Positions 1-9,878 of a stretch of 64,000 nucleotides of DNA are shown piece after piece (position 1 is the first letter of the stretch; the number at the start of each line of letters is the position of its first letter). Source of the DNA: Streptomyces sp. P3 (GTDB lineage Bacteria; Actinomycetota; Actinomycetes; Streptomycetales; Streptomycetaceae); contig JAFEKX020000001.1 in the NCBI GenBank assembly GCA_016893485.2, forward strand, positions 2,666,001-2,730,000, given 5' to 3'. The position numbers and the translations under genes were made by a program. Under the pieces are notes generated by a model. It was not told the origin of the DNA. It ran no database searches and was given only the letters and a program-made list of their open reading frames with translations.

Positions 1-1442
1 GCGCACGGACTTCCGTACGACGACGGAGACCTCCTGGTCGGCGCCGCGTGAGTACGACGTGGTGAAGGCGGCCGGGGTGAAGTCGGCGGCGCTGAGGCCG
101 ACCGACGAGGTGGGCCGGTCGGGGTGGCCGGCGGTCTCGGCGACGGAGAGCGCGAAGGGGATGTTCTTCCGGAACTCGTCCTGGATCAGCTTCTCGTCGT
201 CGGGGAAGTTGAAGACGGACTGGCAGTCGGCCGCGTTCCAGGCGTCGTTCGGGTCGATGTTCGACGCGGTCTGACAGGTCGACATCTCGGGGTGAACATC
301 GACATGCTGTTGACGTTCGACGCGTGGCCGTCCGCCTCGCCGTTGGTCGTGTACAGCTCCGAGGAGACCTGTGAGTGGTAGCCGGGGATCGCCGGGTTGT
401 CGGGGTGCCGGCGAGCGCCTTGTAGAGGACGTCGTCCGGGGTGGGGTCGCGACCTGCCAGCCGACCCCGTAGAGGAGGAGTTCGGCGGCGGAGTGGTAAT
501 TGATGCCGTAGGTGAAGCCGATCCGCTTCTCGAAGGCGTCGAGCGCGGCGGTCTCCGGCTCCGAGTTGGGGCTCGCGCCCCGGTAGGTCTCACTGGTGGG
601 GTTCGGGACGAACCCTCGTCGTCGTAGCCCCACTTGTAGGCGAAGTTGCGGTTGAGGTCGACGCCGTCGCCGGTGGAGATGGTGCCGTCGCCGTTGACGT
701 CCCGCAGGTTCTTGCGCCACAGGCGCGTGTCGCTGTTCTGGAACGTGTAGTCGTAGCCGTCGGGGTTGGCGGACAGCACGAACCACAGTTCGGTGGAGTC
801 GACGAGCTTCTTGATGCGCTTGTCGGTCTTGTAGTTGTCCAGGTAGTAGTGCATCAGCCGGCGGGTCATCTCCGGCGTGATCCACTCGCGCGCGTGCTGG
901 TTGGACACGTACAGCACGGAGGGCTTGGAGCCGTCCTTGGTCGTCTTCGCGCCCTTGGTCAGTTTGAGCGCGAGGATGTCCTGGCCGTCGACCGTCTTGC
1001 CGATGGACTCGACCTTGGTGAGACCGGGGTTCGCCTGCCCCGTCTTGACGATCTCCTCTTTCAGCCCGCCGCTTCCGCTGTACGGGCGGAACACGCCCTG
1101 CGCCGCGTCCTCGACGCGTGTCTCGGCCTTGGCCGTCAGGGTGTGCTCGGTGAGGCCGACGCCCTGCTTCTCCAGCTTCTGGGCCTGCCGGTCGGTGAGG
1201 TAGACCTCCACGGAGGTCCTGCCGGAGGCCGAGAACTGGTTGTCGCCGAGTTCGTGGGCGTCCTGTCCGGCCTTCAGGAGCAGGGGTATCTGCTGCTGGG
1301 TGACGTCGGCGTGGAAGACCTTGACCTCGTCCGGGTCGGACTTCGTGGAACTCCCGCCCTGCGCCTGGGCGATGGGTGCGATGCTCGCGCCTGCGATCAG
1401 GAGCGCGCCGACAGCGAGGATCGATCTCGCTCTGTGTCTCAT
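1..1442 (-). CDS. Secreted zinc carboxypeptidase, family M14 (3' end outside window)
   Basis: Exported metallocarboxypeptidase that removes C-terminal residues from peptides outside the cell. The start at 1442 follows a GGGGG ribosome binding site and opens a signal peptide (MRHRARSILAVGALLIAG, probable cleavage after AQA near residue 27). The zinc motif HARE is at residues 183-186, NPDGYD follows near 226, and the third zinc ligand is the His of NYHS, encoded about 495-515. The frame breaks near 612, 446, 409 and 286; at each place one C is missing from a coding-strand C run and restoring it rejoins the family sequence, so the gene is read as intact. A perfect inverted repeat lies just upstream of the ribosome binding site. 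Confidence 0.9.
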
Positions 1443-1450
1443 GAAACCCC

Positions 1451-1487
1451 CTGGCAACTGTTCGCCACAGCGGCGAACAGTTGCCAG
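1451..1487. promoter_or_regulatory. Perfect 16-bp inverted repeat in the carboxypeptidase leader
   Basis: CTGGCAACTGTTCGCC (1451-1466) is repeated as its exact reverse complement at 1472-1487 with a 5-base spacer. It ends directly before the ribosome binding site of the leftward carboxypeptidase. It could be the operator of a dimeric repressor or an RNA hairpin limiting translation. No regulator is recognised beside it. Confidence 0.6.
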
Positions 1488-1660
1488 GCTCATGACACTT
1501 CATGATCGAGTCAAGGGCGCCTCAAGGGGAGATCAATGGGGCTCGTCTGTGTACGACCCTTGGCCGTCGTCGACTTGATCGACCGTCAGGGCCGAACGGG
1601 CGTCGGTGTCGGCATGGTGACGGATCGTCAGTGGTCGCCGAAGAGCCGAGGCCGACGAAA

Positions 1661-1700
1661 CGCCGGTGCGGACGCCCTGAATCGGACATCCGCACCGGCG
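1661..1700 (-). terminator. Terminator hairpin after whiA
   Basis: CGCCGGTGCGGA (1661-1672) pairs perfectly with 1689-1700 (12 bp, 16-base loop). It lies about 29 bases past the whiA stop and would end the uvrC-rapZ-yvcK-whiA transcript. There is no T run, as is usual for Streptomyces terminators. The rest of 1488-1728 shows no gene. Confidence 0.65.
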
Positions 1701-1728
1701 TGTTGAGGGTCCGTCAGCACCCGGAGGG

Positions 1729-2718
1729 TCAGCCGACCATGTTGTCGGCCATCTCCTCGGTGATGCTCGACTCCGTGCCCGGGATGCCGAGGTCCTGGGC
1801 GCGCTTGTCGGCCATCGCCAGCAGTCGGCGGATACGGCCGGCCACCGCGTCCTTGGTGAGCGGCGGGTCGGCGAGGGCGCCCAGCTCCTCCAGGGAGGCC
1901 TGCTTGTGGTCCATGCGGAGCCGTCCGGCCGCCGCGAGGTGCTCGGGGACCTCGTCGGCGAGGATCTCCAGCGCGCGCTGGACACGGGCGCCCGCCGCGA
2001 CGGCCGCACGGGCCGAGCGGCGGAGGTTGGCGTCGTCGAAGTTGGCGAGACGGTTCGCCGTCGCGCGCACCTCGCGGCGCATCCGGCGCTCCTCCCAGGC
2101 CAGCACCGACTCGTGCGCGCCGAGCCGGGTGAGCAGGGCGCCGATCGCGTCGCCGTCGCGGACGACCACGCGGTCCACACCGCGCACCTCGCGGGCCTTC
2201 GCCGCGATCGACAGCCGGCGGGCGGCGCCGACCAGCGCGAGCGCCGCCTCGGGGCCCGGGCAGGTCACCTCCAGGGAGGAGGACCGGCCGGGCTCGGTCA
2301 GCGAGCCGTGCGCCAGGAACGCGCCTCTCCAGGCCGCCTCCGCGTCACAGGTGGCCCCGGAGACGACCTGCGGGGGCAGGCCCCGGATGGGGCGTCCACG
2401 CCCGTCCACGAGCCCGGTCTGCCGGGCCAGCTGATCGCCGCCCGCAACCACCCGGACGACGTAACGCGAGCCGCGGCGCAGTCCGCCGGGCGCCATCACG
2501 ATCAGCTCGGAACTGTGGCCGAAGATCTCCAGGATGTCCCGCTTGAGCCGGCGCGCCGCCATCGCGGTGTCCAGCTCCGCCTCGATCACGATGCGCCCGC
2601 TCACCAGGTGGAGGCCGCCGGCGAACCGCAGAATGGCGGAGACCTCCGCCTTCCTGCAGCAGGTCCGGGTGACGGGGAGCCGGGAGATCTCATCCTTCAC
2701 CGCTGCCGTCATCGCCAT
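1729..2718 (-). CDS. whiA: Sporulation transcription regulator WhiA
   Basis: WhiA controls sporulation genes in Streptomyces together with WhiB. The 329-residue protein is full length and unbroken. The first two thirds form the LAGLIDADG-like core domain, and the C-terminal DNA-binding region around residues 270-305 contains [20 protein letters not shown]. The start at 2718 is chosen because AAGGA lies 7 bases upstream. A second ATG at 2712 would overlap the yvcK stop as ATGA but has poorer spacing. It is the last gene of a four-gene operon whose members overlap by a few bases, which suggests coupled translation. Confidence 0.97.
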   Translation of the reverse strand: MAMTAAVKDEISRLPVTRTCCRKAEVSAILRFAGGLHLVSGRIVIEAELDTAMAARRLKRDILEIFGHSSELIVMAPGGLRRGSRYVVRVVAGGDQLARQTGLVDGRGRPIRGLPPQVVSGATCDAEAAWRGAFLAHGSLTEPGRSSSLEVTCPGPEAALALVGAARRLSIAAKAREVRGVDRVVVRDGDAIGALLTRLGAHESVLAWEERRMRREVRATANRLANFDDANLRRSARAAVAAGARVQRALEILADEVPEHLAAAGRLRMDHKQASLEELGALADPPLTKDAVAGRIRRLLAMADKRAQDLGIPGTESSITEEMADNMVG

Positions 2719-3775
2719 GGGCCGATCCTTCCATGCATCCGAAAAATACGGTCGTACGCGGCGGCCAACAGCTCCGGGTCGTGCCTTGGAGTTCCGTCGG
2801 TCCGGGCCACCGGCGCCAGCTCGACCGCGGCGTCCAGCCGCTTGGCGGCTTCGGTGAGCGACGCGCGATCGGGCACGGCTGCCTCGTCGGCCAGCACCAC
2901 GTCCAGGGCGAGTTTAGGGGCGTGTCGTCCCAAAACCTCCAAATGACGCTGCGGGGAGAAGCCATCGGTTTTCTCCGGGCTGCGGCGCGAGGTTCAGGAG
3001 AGTACCCGGCGCGCCTTCGTCTCGGTGAGCGCGTCGAGCAGTTCCGGCACCAGCAGATGCGGGATGACGGACGAGAACCAGGAGCCCGGGCCGAGCACCA
3101 CCCAGTCCGCGTCGAGCACGGCGGCGACGGCCTCGGGCACGGCCGGCGGGTCGTGCGGCACCAGGTGCACGGACTGCACCTCGCCGGGCGTGAGCGCCAC
3201 GGTCGCCTGTCCCCGGACGGTGTCCACGTCGTCGGGCCGCGCCGGATCGTGCCCCTTGACGAGTGCCTGCAGCTCCAGCGGTACGGCGGACATGGGCAGC
3301 ACGCGCCCGTGCGCGCCGAGCAGCTTGCCGACCAGGTCGAGGGCCTGCACATGGTCGCCGAGCTGCTCCCACAGGGCGACGATCAGCAGATTGCCGACCG
3401 CGTGTTCGTGCAGGTCGCCCTTGGACTGGAAGCGGTGCTGGATGACGCGGGCCCAGGTCTGGCCCCAGTCGTCGTCGCCGCACAGCGCGGCCAGCGCCTT
3501 GCGGAGGTCGCCGGGGGCAGTACGCCCAGTTCGTCGCGCAGGCGGCCGCTGGAGCCGCCGTCGTCGGCCACGGTGACGACGGCGGTGAGGTCGCCGGTGA
3601 TCCGGCGCAGCGCGGTGAGCGAGGCGGACAGGCCCATGCCGCCGCCGAGGGCGACCACCTTGGGCTGGGTGCCGCGCCGGCGGGGCTTGCCGCCGCGGGC
3701 CTCCACGGGCCTGGTCGTCCGCCCTTCGGGCACCACGCGGCGCAGCCTGCCCAGCCGTGGGCTACGTCCTGTCAT
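2709..3775 (-). CDS. yvcK: YvcK/CofD-like gluconeogenesis factor
   Basis: Member of the YvcK family, cytoplasmic proteins that bind UDP-sugars and help adjust cell-wall precursor supply. The N-terminal Rossmann region carries [14 protein letters not shown] and [16 protein letters not shown]; the middle has [20 protein letters not shown]; the end matches the family ([15 protein letters not shown]). The ATG at 3775 overlaps the rapZ stop as ATGA. The frame breaks near 3505 (one C missing), 2995 (one C missing) and 2970 (one A too many in an A run), all read as sequencing errors. The conserved rapZ-yvcK-whiA order supports the call. Confidence 0.93.
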
Positions 3776-4775
3776 TCCCGTCCCATGTCCCGGTGTACGA
3801 CCACCGTCTCCACGCCCTCTGCCGCGAGCCGCGCGGCGAGCTTCTCCGCCGTGGCGACCGAGCGGTGCTTGCCGCCGGTGCAGCCGATCGCGATCGTCAC
3901 GTACCGCTTGCCCTCGCGCCGGTAGCCGGCCGCGATGAGGCGGAGCAGCTCGGCGTAGCGGTCGAGGAACTCCTTGGCTCCGGGCTGGTTGAAGACGTAC
4001 GCCGAGACCTCTTCGTTGAGGCCGTTGAAGGGGCGCAGCTCCGGGATCCAGTGCGGGTTGGGCAGGAAGCGCATGTCGGCGACGAGGTCGGCGTCGACCG
4101 GGAGGCCGTACTTGAAGCCGAAGGACATGACGGTGGCCCGCAGTTCGGGCTCCTCCTCGCCGGCGAACTGGGCGTCCATCTTGGCACGCAGTTCGTGGAC
4201 GTTGAGGCTGGAGGTGTCGATGACGAGGTCGGCGTCGCCCCGCAGTTCGCGCAGCAGCTCGCGCTCGGCGTCGATGCCGTCGACGATGCGGCCGTCGCCC
4301 TGGAGAGGGTGGGGCGGCGCACCGACTCGAAGCGGCGCACCAGGGCCTCGTCCGAGGACTCCAGGAAGACGATCCGCCGGGTGACGTGCTTGGACTCAAG
4401 GTCGGCGAGGGACTCGCGGAGGTTGTCGAAGAAGCGCCGTCCGCGTACGTCGACCACGACCGCGATGCGTGCCACGTTGCCCTGGGAGCGGGCGCCGAGC
4501 TCGACCATGGTGGGGATCAGGGCGGGCGGAAGGTTGTCGACGACGAACCAGCCGAGGTCCTCCAGGCACTTGGCGGCGGTGGACCGCCCGGCCCCGGACA
4601 TGCCGGAGATGATCACCAGCTCGGGGATGGCCGCCTCGGGCACCCCGGCTGCCGTGCTGTCGGTACTCACCTGTGCTCCGTCGTCCTGGACCGTCTCCTG
4701 GGAAGACTGATCCTCGCCCGCTTCCTTGTGCGTCCGATCTCGGTCCGCTGTGGGCTGCTTCTCTTGTTCGGTCAT
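3772..4775 (-). CDS. rapZ: RapZ family nucleotide-binding protein
   Basis: P-loop protein of the RapZ (YvcJ) family; in Enterobacteria RapZ is the RNase E adaptor controlling glmS mRNA, while its actinobacterial role is less clear. An acidic, Gln/Thr-rich stretch of about 50 residues precedes the core. Walker A is GMSGAGRS, followed by [10 protein letters not shown]; the C-terminal half has [20 protein letters not shown] and CTGGKHRSV, both family hallmarks. One C is missing from a CCCC run near 4306. Start and stop both overlap their neighbours by four bases (uvrC upstream, yvcK downstream). Confidence 0.94.
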
Positions 4776-6819
4776 GTCTCCTGCCCCCGTCGCTCGTCCG
4801 GGGCTCCCGCGGTCACGGGCTCCCCTGGGGCACCCGCCGTCGTCTCGGGTGTCCCGTCTTCCATGTCGTCCATGATCTCTCCGGTCGCCGTGTTCACGGC
4901 GGGTGCGGCCGGGGCCGCCTGGGCGAGGGCCGCGGCGATGGTCTCCGCGGTCTTGCGGCCTATGCCCGGAACCTCGCAGATCTGGTCGATTGTCGCGGAT
5001 CGCAGCTTCTTCACCGAACCGAAGTATTTGATCAGTGCCTGTTTGCGGGTCTCGCCGAGGCCGGGCACGTCGTCCAGGGGCTCGCCCGGAACCGCTTGGC
5101 CCGCTTGGCGCGCTGGTAGGTGATCGCGAAGCGGTGGGCCTCGTCGCGGACGCGCTGGAGGAGGTAGAGGCCCTCGCTGGTGCGGGGCAGGACCACGGGG
5201 TCGTCCTCGTCGGGCAGCCAGACCTCCTCCAGGCGCTTGGCGAGGCCGCACACGGCGATGTCGTCGATGCCCAGCTCGTCCAGGGCCCGCTTGGCGGCGG
5301 CGACCTGGGGCTGGCCGCCGTCGACCACGACGAGCTGCGGCGGGTAGGCGAACCGCTTGGGGCGGCCCTCCTCGTCCTTGAGGTCCGTCAGCTCCTCGCC
5401 GTCGGTCCACTCCCCGTCTTCTCCTTCTCGGCGAGATAGCGCCGGAAGCGGCGGGTGATGACCTCGTGCATGGAGCGGACGTCGTCCTGGCCCTCGAAGC
5501 CCTTGATCTGGAAGCGGCGGTACTCGCTCTTGCGGGACAGCCCGTCCTCGAAGACGACCATCGACGCCACGACGTCGTCGCCCTGGAGGTGCGAGATGTC
5601 GTAGCACTCGATCCGCAGGGGGCGCTGTCCAGGTCGAGGGCCTCGGAGATCTCCTCCAGGGCGCGGGAGCGGGTGGTGAGGTCGGAGGCGCGCTTGGTCT
5701 TGTGGAGGATCAGCGACTGCTGGGCGTTGCGCGCGACGGTCTCCATGAGGGACTTCTTGTCGCCGCGCTGCGGGATGCGCAGCGACACGTTCGCCCCGCG
5801 CCGGTCCGTCAGCCACTGCTGGACCGGCTCGACCGGGTCGGGCAGGGCCGGGACGAGGACCTCCTTGGGGACGGAGTCCCCGGTCTCCTCGCCGTAGAGC
5901 TGCTGGAGCGCGTGTTCCACGAGGGCCGGGGTGGTGACGTCCTCGACCTTGTCGGTGACCCAGCCGCGCTGGCCGCGGACGCGTCCGCCGCGGACGTGGA
6001 AGATCTGGACGGCGGCCTCCAGCTCGTCCTCGGCGACCGCGATCAGGTCGGCGTCGGTCGCGTCGGCGAGGACGACCGCGCTCTTCTCCATGGCCTTCTT
6101 CAGGGCCTCGATGTCGTCACGGAGGCGGGCGGCCCGCTCGTACTCCATCTCCTCGGCCGCGTCCGTCATCTGCTTCTCCAGACGGCGGATGTACGTGCCG
6201 GTGCGGCCGGCCATGAAGTCGCTGAACTCCTCCGCCAGTTCGCGGTGCTCCTCCTCGGAGACGCGGCCGACGCAGGGGGCGGAGCACTTGCCGATGTAGC
6301 CGAGGAGGCAGGGGCGGCCGGTGCGCGCCGCGTTCTTGAAGACGCCCGCCGAGCAGGTGCGGACGGGGAACACACGCAGCAGGAGGTCCACGGTGTCGCG
6401 GATCGCCCAGGCGTGTCCGTACGGCCCGAAGTAGCGGACGCCCTTCTTCTTGTGACCGCGCATCACCTGCACGCGCGGGTACTCCTCGTTCATCGTCACC
6501 GCGAGGTACGGGTAGCTCTTGTCGTCGCGGTACTTGACGTTGAACCGGGGTCGTACTCCTTGATCCAGGAGTACTCCAGCTGGAGCGCCTCGACCTCTGT
6601 GGACACCACCGTCCACTCCACCGACGCGGCCGTGGTGACCATCGTGCGCGTGCGCGGGTGGAGTCCGGCCAGGTCCTGGAAGTAGTTCGCCAGGCGCTGG
6701 CGCAGGCTCTTCGCCTTTCCGACGTAGATCACCCGGCGGTGCTCGTCGCGGAATCTGTAGACCCCGGGCGAGTCCGGGATCTCTCCCGGCCTGGGGCGGT
6801 AGCTGGAGGGGTCGGCCAT
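4772..6819 (-). CDS. uvrC: Excinuclease ABC subunit C
   Basis: UvrC makes the two incisions of nucleotide excision repair after UvrAB locate damage. Domains in order: GIY-YIG nuclease near the N-terminus (SPGVYRF, IYVGKA), Cys-rich segment, UVR motif ([20 protein letters not shown]), RNase H-like nuclease ([12 protein letters not shown]), and tandem helix-hairpin-helix ([32 protein letters not shown]). The frame breaks near 6548, 5625, 5420 and 5085; each is one missing C or G in a run and the joined protein matches the family from end to end. No Shine-Dalgarno sequence is seen and the -10 box ends 7 bases before ATG, so the mRNA is probably leaderless. Confidence 0.95.
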
Positions 6820-6826
6820 GTTTCAC

Positions 6827-6849
6827 ACCCTACTGGCGCGGGGTGACAG
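6827..6849 (-). promoter_or_regulatory. Probable DNA-damage promoter of uvrC
   Basis: On the minus strand CTGTCA (6844-6849) is followed after 11 bases by TAGGGT (6827-6832), and the uvrC ATG begins 7 bases later. Spacing and hexamers match the uvrB, ogt and terD promoters here, though the GTGG that normally follows TGTCA is absent, so this is the weakest member of the repair-gene set. Confidence 0.55.
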
Positions 6850-7600
6850 CGCGGCGGGGCTGTGGACAACGCCGGGCGCGCCCTTGGAGAGGATCGCCGG
6901 ATGAATGCCCCGCGCGGTGTGCAGCAGGTCGACGAGGGCGTCGTCGAGGCCATACGGCTCCTGGAGGCGTCCCCGTGGCGACCACGCGCGCGCGACGCGG
7001 CGAGCTGGTCGCGGCCGTCGGCGTTGGCGAGGGCGGTGGCGACGAGTTCCGTGAAGCCGGCGAGCCGGGACTCGGTGCCCGGGCAGCGGTCCGCCGAGTC
7101 CTGCGGCGGCAGCGACGACCGCCCCCGCAGCCGGTCGTCGACGACGATGGGGGCGCCCACCGAGCGGCCCACGCGCGCGGGGCGACCGGTGCGCGCGACC
7201 TCCGGGGCGGCGGCCGTGGCGAGCTCGGCTACGGGACTGTGGGCGGCGCCGAGGACGGTGGCGGCTCCGTCGGCGCCGTAGCCCAGGACGGCGGCGGAGC
7301 CGCTGCCAGGACGTTGCCCACTTGGTCGGCGACCTCGGAGAACACCTCTCGGAGTGGCACCCCGCGCGCGACGAGGGTGGTGACGCGGCGCAACGCGGTC
7401 TGTTCGCGGGCGGCACGGCGGCGCTCGGTGACGTCGCGTGCGGCGGCGTAGATGAGGCCGCCCCCGGTGACCGGGCGGACGCTCCACTGGAGCCAGCGTT
7501 CGGTGCCGTCGGCCCGCAGGGAGCGGTTCTCGAACTCGGCCAAGGCGACACCGCTGGCCAGCCGGTCGCTGGAAGGCGCGAGCGACCACCGGTTGGCAAG
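6828..7600 (-). pseudogene. Remnant of a PAS-GAF sensor histidine kinase
   Basis: The leftward frames contain the end of a PAS/PAC domain (LRADGTERWLQWSVRPVTGG, AARDVTERRRA), then a GAF-like domain (PLREVFSEVADQVGNVLAA, SVGAPIVVDDRLRG, GFTELVATALANADGRDQLA) and a scrap of the phospho-acceptor region (HTARGIHPAILSKG). The histidine box expected between DQLAASRA and ARGIHPAI is missing, as is the ATPase domain, and the N-terminal PAS half has no start. Several frames are needed to read it. The lost domains cannot be explained by one-base errors, so it is called decayed. It abuts a receiver-domain gene on the other strand, possibly its former partner. Confidence 0.6.
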
Positions 7601-7611
7601 CTGAGGACAGG

Positions 7612-7980
7612 TCGCTGCGCTGTCTCCTCGTCGATGACAGCGCCCGGTTCCTGGAAGCGGCTCGCGCCCCGCTGGAACGCGGCGGCGTGGATGTCGTCCG
7701 TATCGCCTCGACGGGCGCGGACGCCCTCTCCCAGGCCCGGGAGACAGCCCCTGACGTCGTCCTGGTCGATCTTGACCTCGCCCGGGAGAACGGCTTCGAC
7801 GTCGCGCACCGGCTCGTGGGCAACGTACCCGCGGTGATCCTCATCTCGCCCCACTCCCGGGAGGACTTCCAGGAACTCATCGCCGACAGCCCGGGACACG
7901 GCTTCCTTCACAAGTCGACCCTGTCCGCACGGGCGATCAGAGACGTGCTGGGCGACACCGGGCCGACCGCGCGGAGTTGA
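7612..7980 (+). CDS. Stand-alone receiver domain protein, start unclear
   Basis: Single REC domain with the acidic pair in CLLVDDS, phospho-acceptor Asp in VVLVDLDLARENGF, and conserved Lys in GFLHKSTLSA; no output domain follows, so it would act as a small phosphorylated signal carrier. The frame is open upstream without ATG or GTG before the receiver core; the first available GTG (7687) would delete the acidic pair. The true start was probably lost with the rearrangement that left a kinase remnant head to head with it, or a base error hides it near 7610. It may be decayed. Confidence 0.55.
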   Translation, partial: SLRCLLVDDSARFLEAARAPLERGGVDVVRIASTGADALSQARETAPDVVLVDLDLARENGFDVAHRLVGNVPAVILISPHSREDFQELIADSPGHGFLHKSTLSARAIRDVLGDTGPTARS

Positions 7981-8193
7981 GGGCGCCGACCGCGACCGGG
8001 CCAGATCACATATGCCCGATGGGCGACAGGTGTTGTCGGGACTTGGTCAACACGCTTCAATGCGGGGGAACTCGGGGCGTGAATGACGGCGTACGGATGT
8101 GAAGACCTTTCTCCGGTGCCGACGGGGGCCCCGAAGCAACCCGCGTGAACGGCCTGACCAGCCGTTGTGAACATTCACAGAAAGGGCCCCTGC

Positions 8194-9139
8194 ATGCCGC
8201 ACGCCACACAGCAGGCGGACGTCGCCACCGCGGAACTGGACTCGGCCCTGCGCGGCGGCCCTTCCACGTCGCGCTGCGCGCCGCCATCGCCGCCCGGGGA
8301 CTGCCCCTGCAGCGCGTCCAGCACCATCTGACGCGCTACGGGGTCAAGGTCGGCGTCACCAGCCTGAGTTACTGGCAGCAGGGCGCCCGCCGCCCGCAAC
8401 GCCCCGAGTCGCTGCGCGCCGTACGCGCGCTGGAGGAGATACTCCAGCTCCCCGAGGAGTCGCTGATCCGGCTGCTCGCCGAGGCGGAGGAACGCTCCGT
8501 CGCGCAGCGCCCCGCCGCCCGCTCGTACCGCTCCTTCGTCGAGGCCTCCGGCGTCCTGGAACAACTGCTGGCCGACCTGGAGTCCTCACTCGACAGCGGC
8601 CTGCACTCTCTGGGGCTGCACGAGCGCGTGCGCGTCGGACCGCACCGGGAGCTGGCCGGCCGCGAGTCCCACCACATCGTCCGCGCCCACCGCGACGGCA
8701 TCGACCGGTACATGGCCGTCCACTACGGAGACCCCGGCTGCGCCCCCGACCGCATGACCGTGCACGCCCTGGAGAACTGCCGCACCGGCCGCGTCCGCCG
8801 CCACCACGAGACCGGCATGCTGGTCGTCGAGCTGCTCTTCGGCACCCGCCTCCGCTCCGGAGATACGTTCCTGTTCCGCTACGGCGTCGAGGACGGCACC
8901 GCCGGCGTCTCCCGCGAGTACGTCCGTGACTTCGGGGTCGCGGGCGGCCAGTACGCCCTCCAGGTGCGCTTCGACGAGAACGTGCTCCCGGTGCGCTGCC
9001 ACCGCTTCACCCAGCACTCGGCGGCGGCCCCGCGCAGTGGCCGCCAGGAGCTGCGCCTGACCGGGGGCACCACTCGGTGCACCTCGTCGAGCCGCGCATG
9101 CGGTCGGGGATCGTGGGGATCGGCTGGGACTGGGAGTGA
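8194..9139 (+). CDS. XRE-like N-terminal domain protein of unknown function
   Basis: About 315 residues. The N-terminal third looks like a helix-turn-helix (ALRAAIAARGLPLQRVQHHL, SLSYWQQGARRPQRPESLRA). The remainder has no motif I can name, though RYMAVHYGDPGC and HHETGMLVVELLFGTRLRSG look globular. ATG at 8194 is preceded by AAAGGG. The frame breaks near 8261 (one C missing) and near 9070 (one G missing); restoring both gives a protein ending GIVGIGWDWE at 9139. It converges on the Rieske gene 26 bases away. Probably a regulator, but the target is unknown. Bases 7981-8193 show no gene. Confidence 0.7.
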
Positions 9140-9165
9140 ACGGGCGGGGCCGGACGCCCCGGTGA

Positions 9166-9587
9166 TCAGGCGGCCGGGCCCGCGACGATCTTCCCGTTCG
9201 CGGCCGTCACCTTCAGCTCCTGCAGGGGCTCGGTGGCGGGGGACTGCACCACCTTGCCGGTCATCGCGTCGAACTGGCTGCCGTGGCACGGGCAGACGAG
9301 GGTCGTGCCGTCGAGCTTGTTGATGGGGCACTGCGCGTGCGTGCAGATCGTGCTGTACGCCTTGAGGGTGCCGTTCGCGGCCCGGCTGACCACCACGTTC
9401 TGATCCCGGTACAGCTTGGCGCTCCCTTGGCGACCTCGCTCTCCGCGCCCAGCTCCACGGGCGCGGTCGGCGTCGCGGCGGCCCCTGAGCCACCGCCCGA
9501 GCACGCGACGAGTCCGAGCCCGGCGACGGGCGTGAGGGCCGCGCCGCGCAGGACGGTACGACGGCTCGGGGCGGGGAGGGCGGGCAT
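9166..9587 (-). CDS. Rieske [2Fe-2S] lipoprotein with twin-arginine signal
   Basis: Small exported iron-sulfur protein. Residues 1-35 hold a twin-arginine signal (SRRTVLRG), a hydrophobic stretch and a lipobox ending LVAC, so it should be folded in the cytoplasm, exported by Tat and lipid-anchored. The cluster ligands are in CTHAQCPIN and CPCHGSQFD. It lacks the transmembrane anchor of bc1-complex Rieske subunits and resembles the many orphan Rieske lipoproteins of Streptomyces; the partner is unknown. One G is missing near 9425. ATG at 9587 starts MPALPAPSRRTVL. Confidence 0.88.
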
Positions 9588-9627
9588 GGGGTCTCCAGCT
9601 GTTGTTCGGGCCGCTCGGCCCACCCGG

Positions 9628-9681
9628 GCCGCTCGGTCTGTTCGGCCCGCTCCGTCTGTTCAGGCCGCTCGGTCTGTTCAG
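9628..9681. repeat. 18-bp tandem repeat, 3 copies
   Basis: Three units of the form GCCGCTCGGTCTGTTCAG lie at 9628-9645, 9646-9663 and 9664-9681, with partial units on both sides. The array occupies the leader region of the leftward Rieske gene. No coding role is apparent. Confidence 0.8.
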
Positions 9682-9786
9682 GCTGCTCAAGAGGCGGTGC
9701 GGGACGGTGTGGGCGTCGGTGCACGGCGACGATACCCGTGGGGTTCCGTCCGCTTTGAGGGGGTTCACCGGACGGGTCCTCACGGC

Positions 9787-9814
9787 ACGTAAACGTTTGC
9801 GCAAGCGTTTACGT
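9787..9814. promoter_or_regulatory. Palindromic LacI-type operator upstream of the LacI gene
   Basis: A 28-base palindrome with one mismatched pair centred on TTGCGCAA, with arms ACGTAAACG and CGTTTACGT. LacI-family regulators bind such CG-centred palindromes, and it lies 65 bases before the regulator start, so autoregulation is likely. A perfect copy of the core occurs at 21777-21802. Confidence 0.75.
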
Positions 9815-9878
9815 CAGACGCCGGATGAGATACCTTCCCGCCCAGAAGGCCCGCAGCGACTCGGGGAGGGGATCCGCG

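Noticed and set aside
4772..6819. Pseudogene call for uvrC (and likewise uvrA, uvrB, rapZ, yvcK)
   Set aside because: All breaks are single bases in runs and each gene is complete once they are restored.
4772..6819. Programmed ribosomal frameshifting in the broken genes
   Set aside because: Too many sites, in both directions and without slippery heptamers or downstream structures; conserved genes in other species are not frameshifted there.
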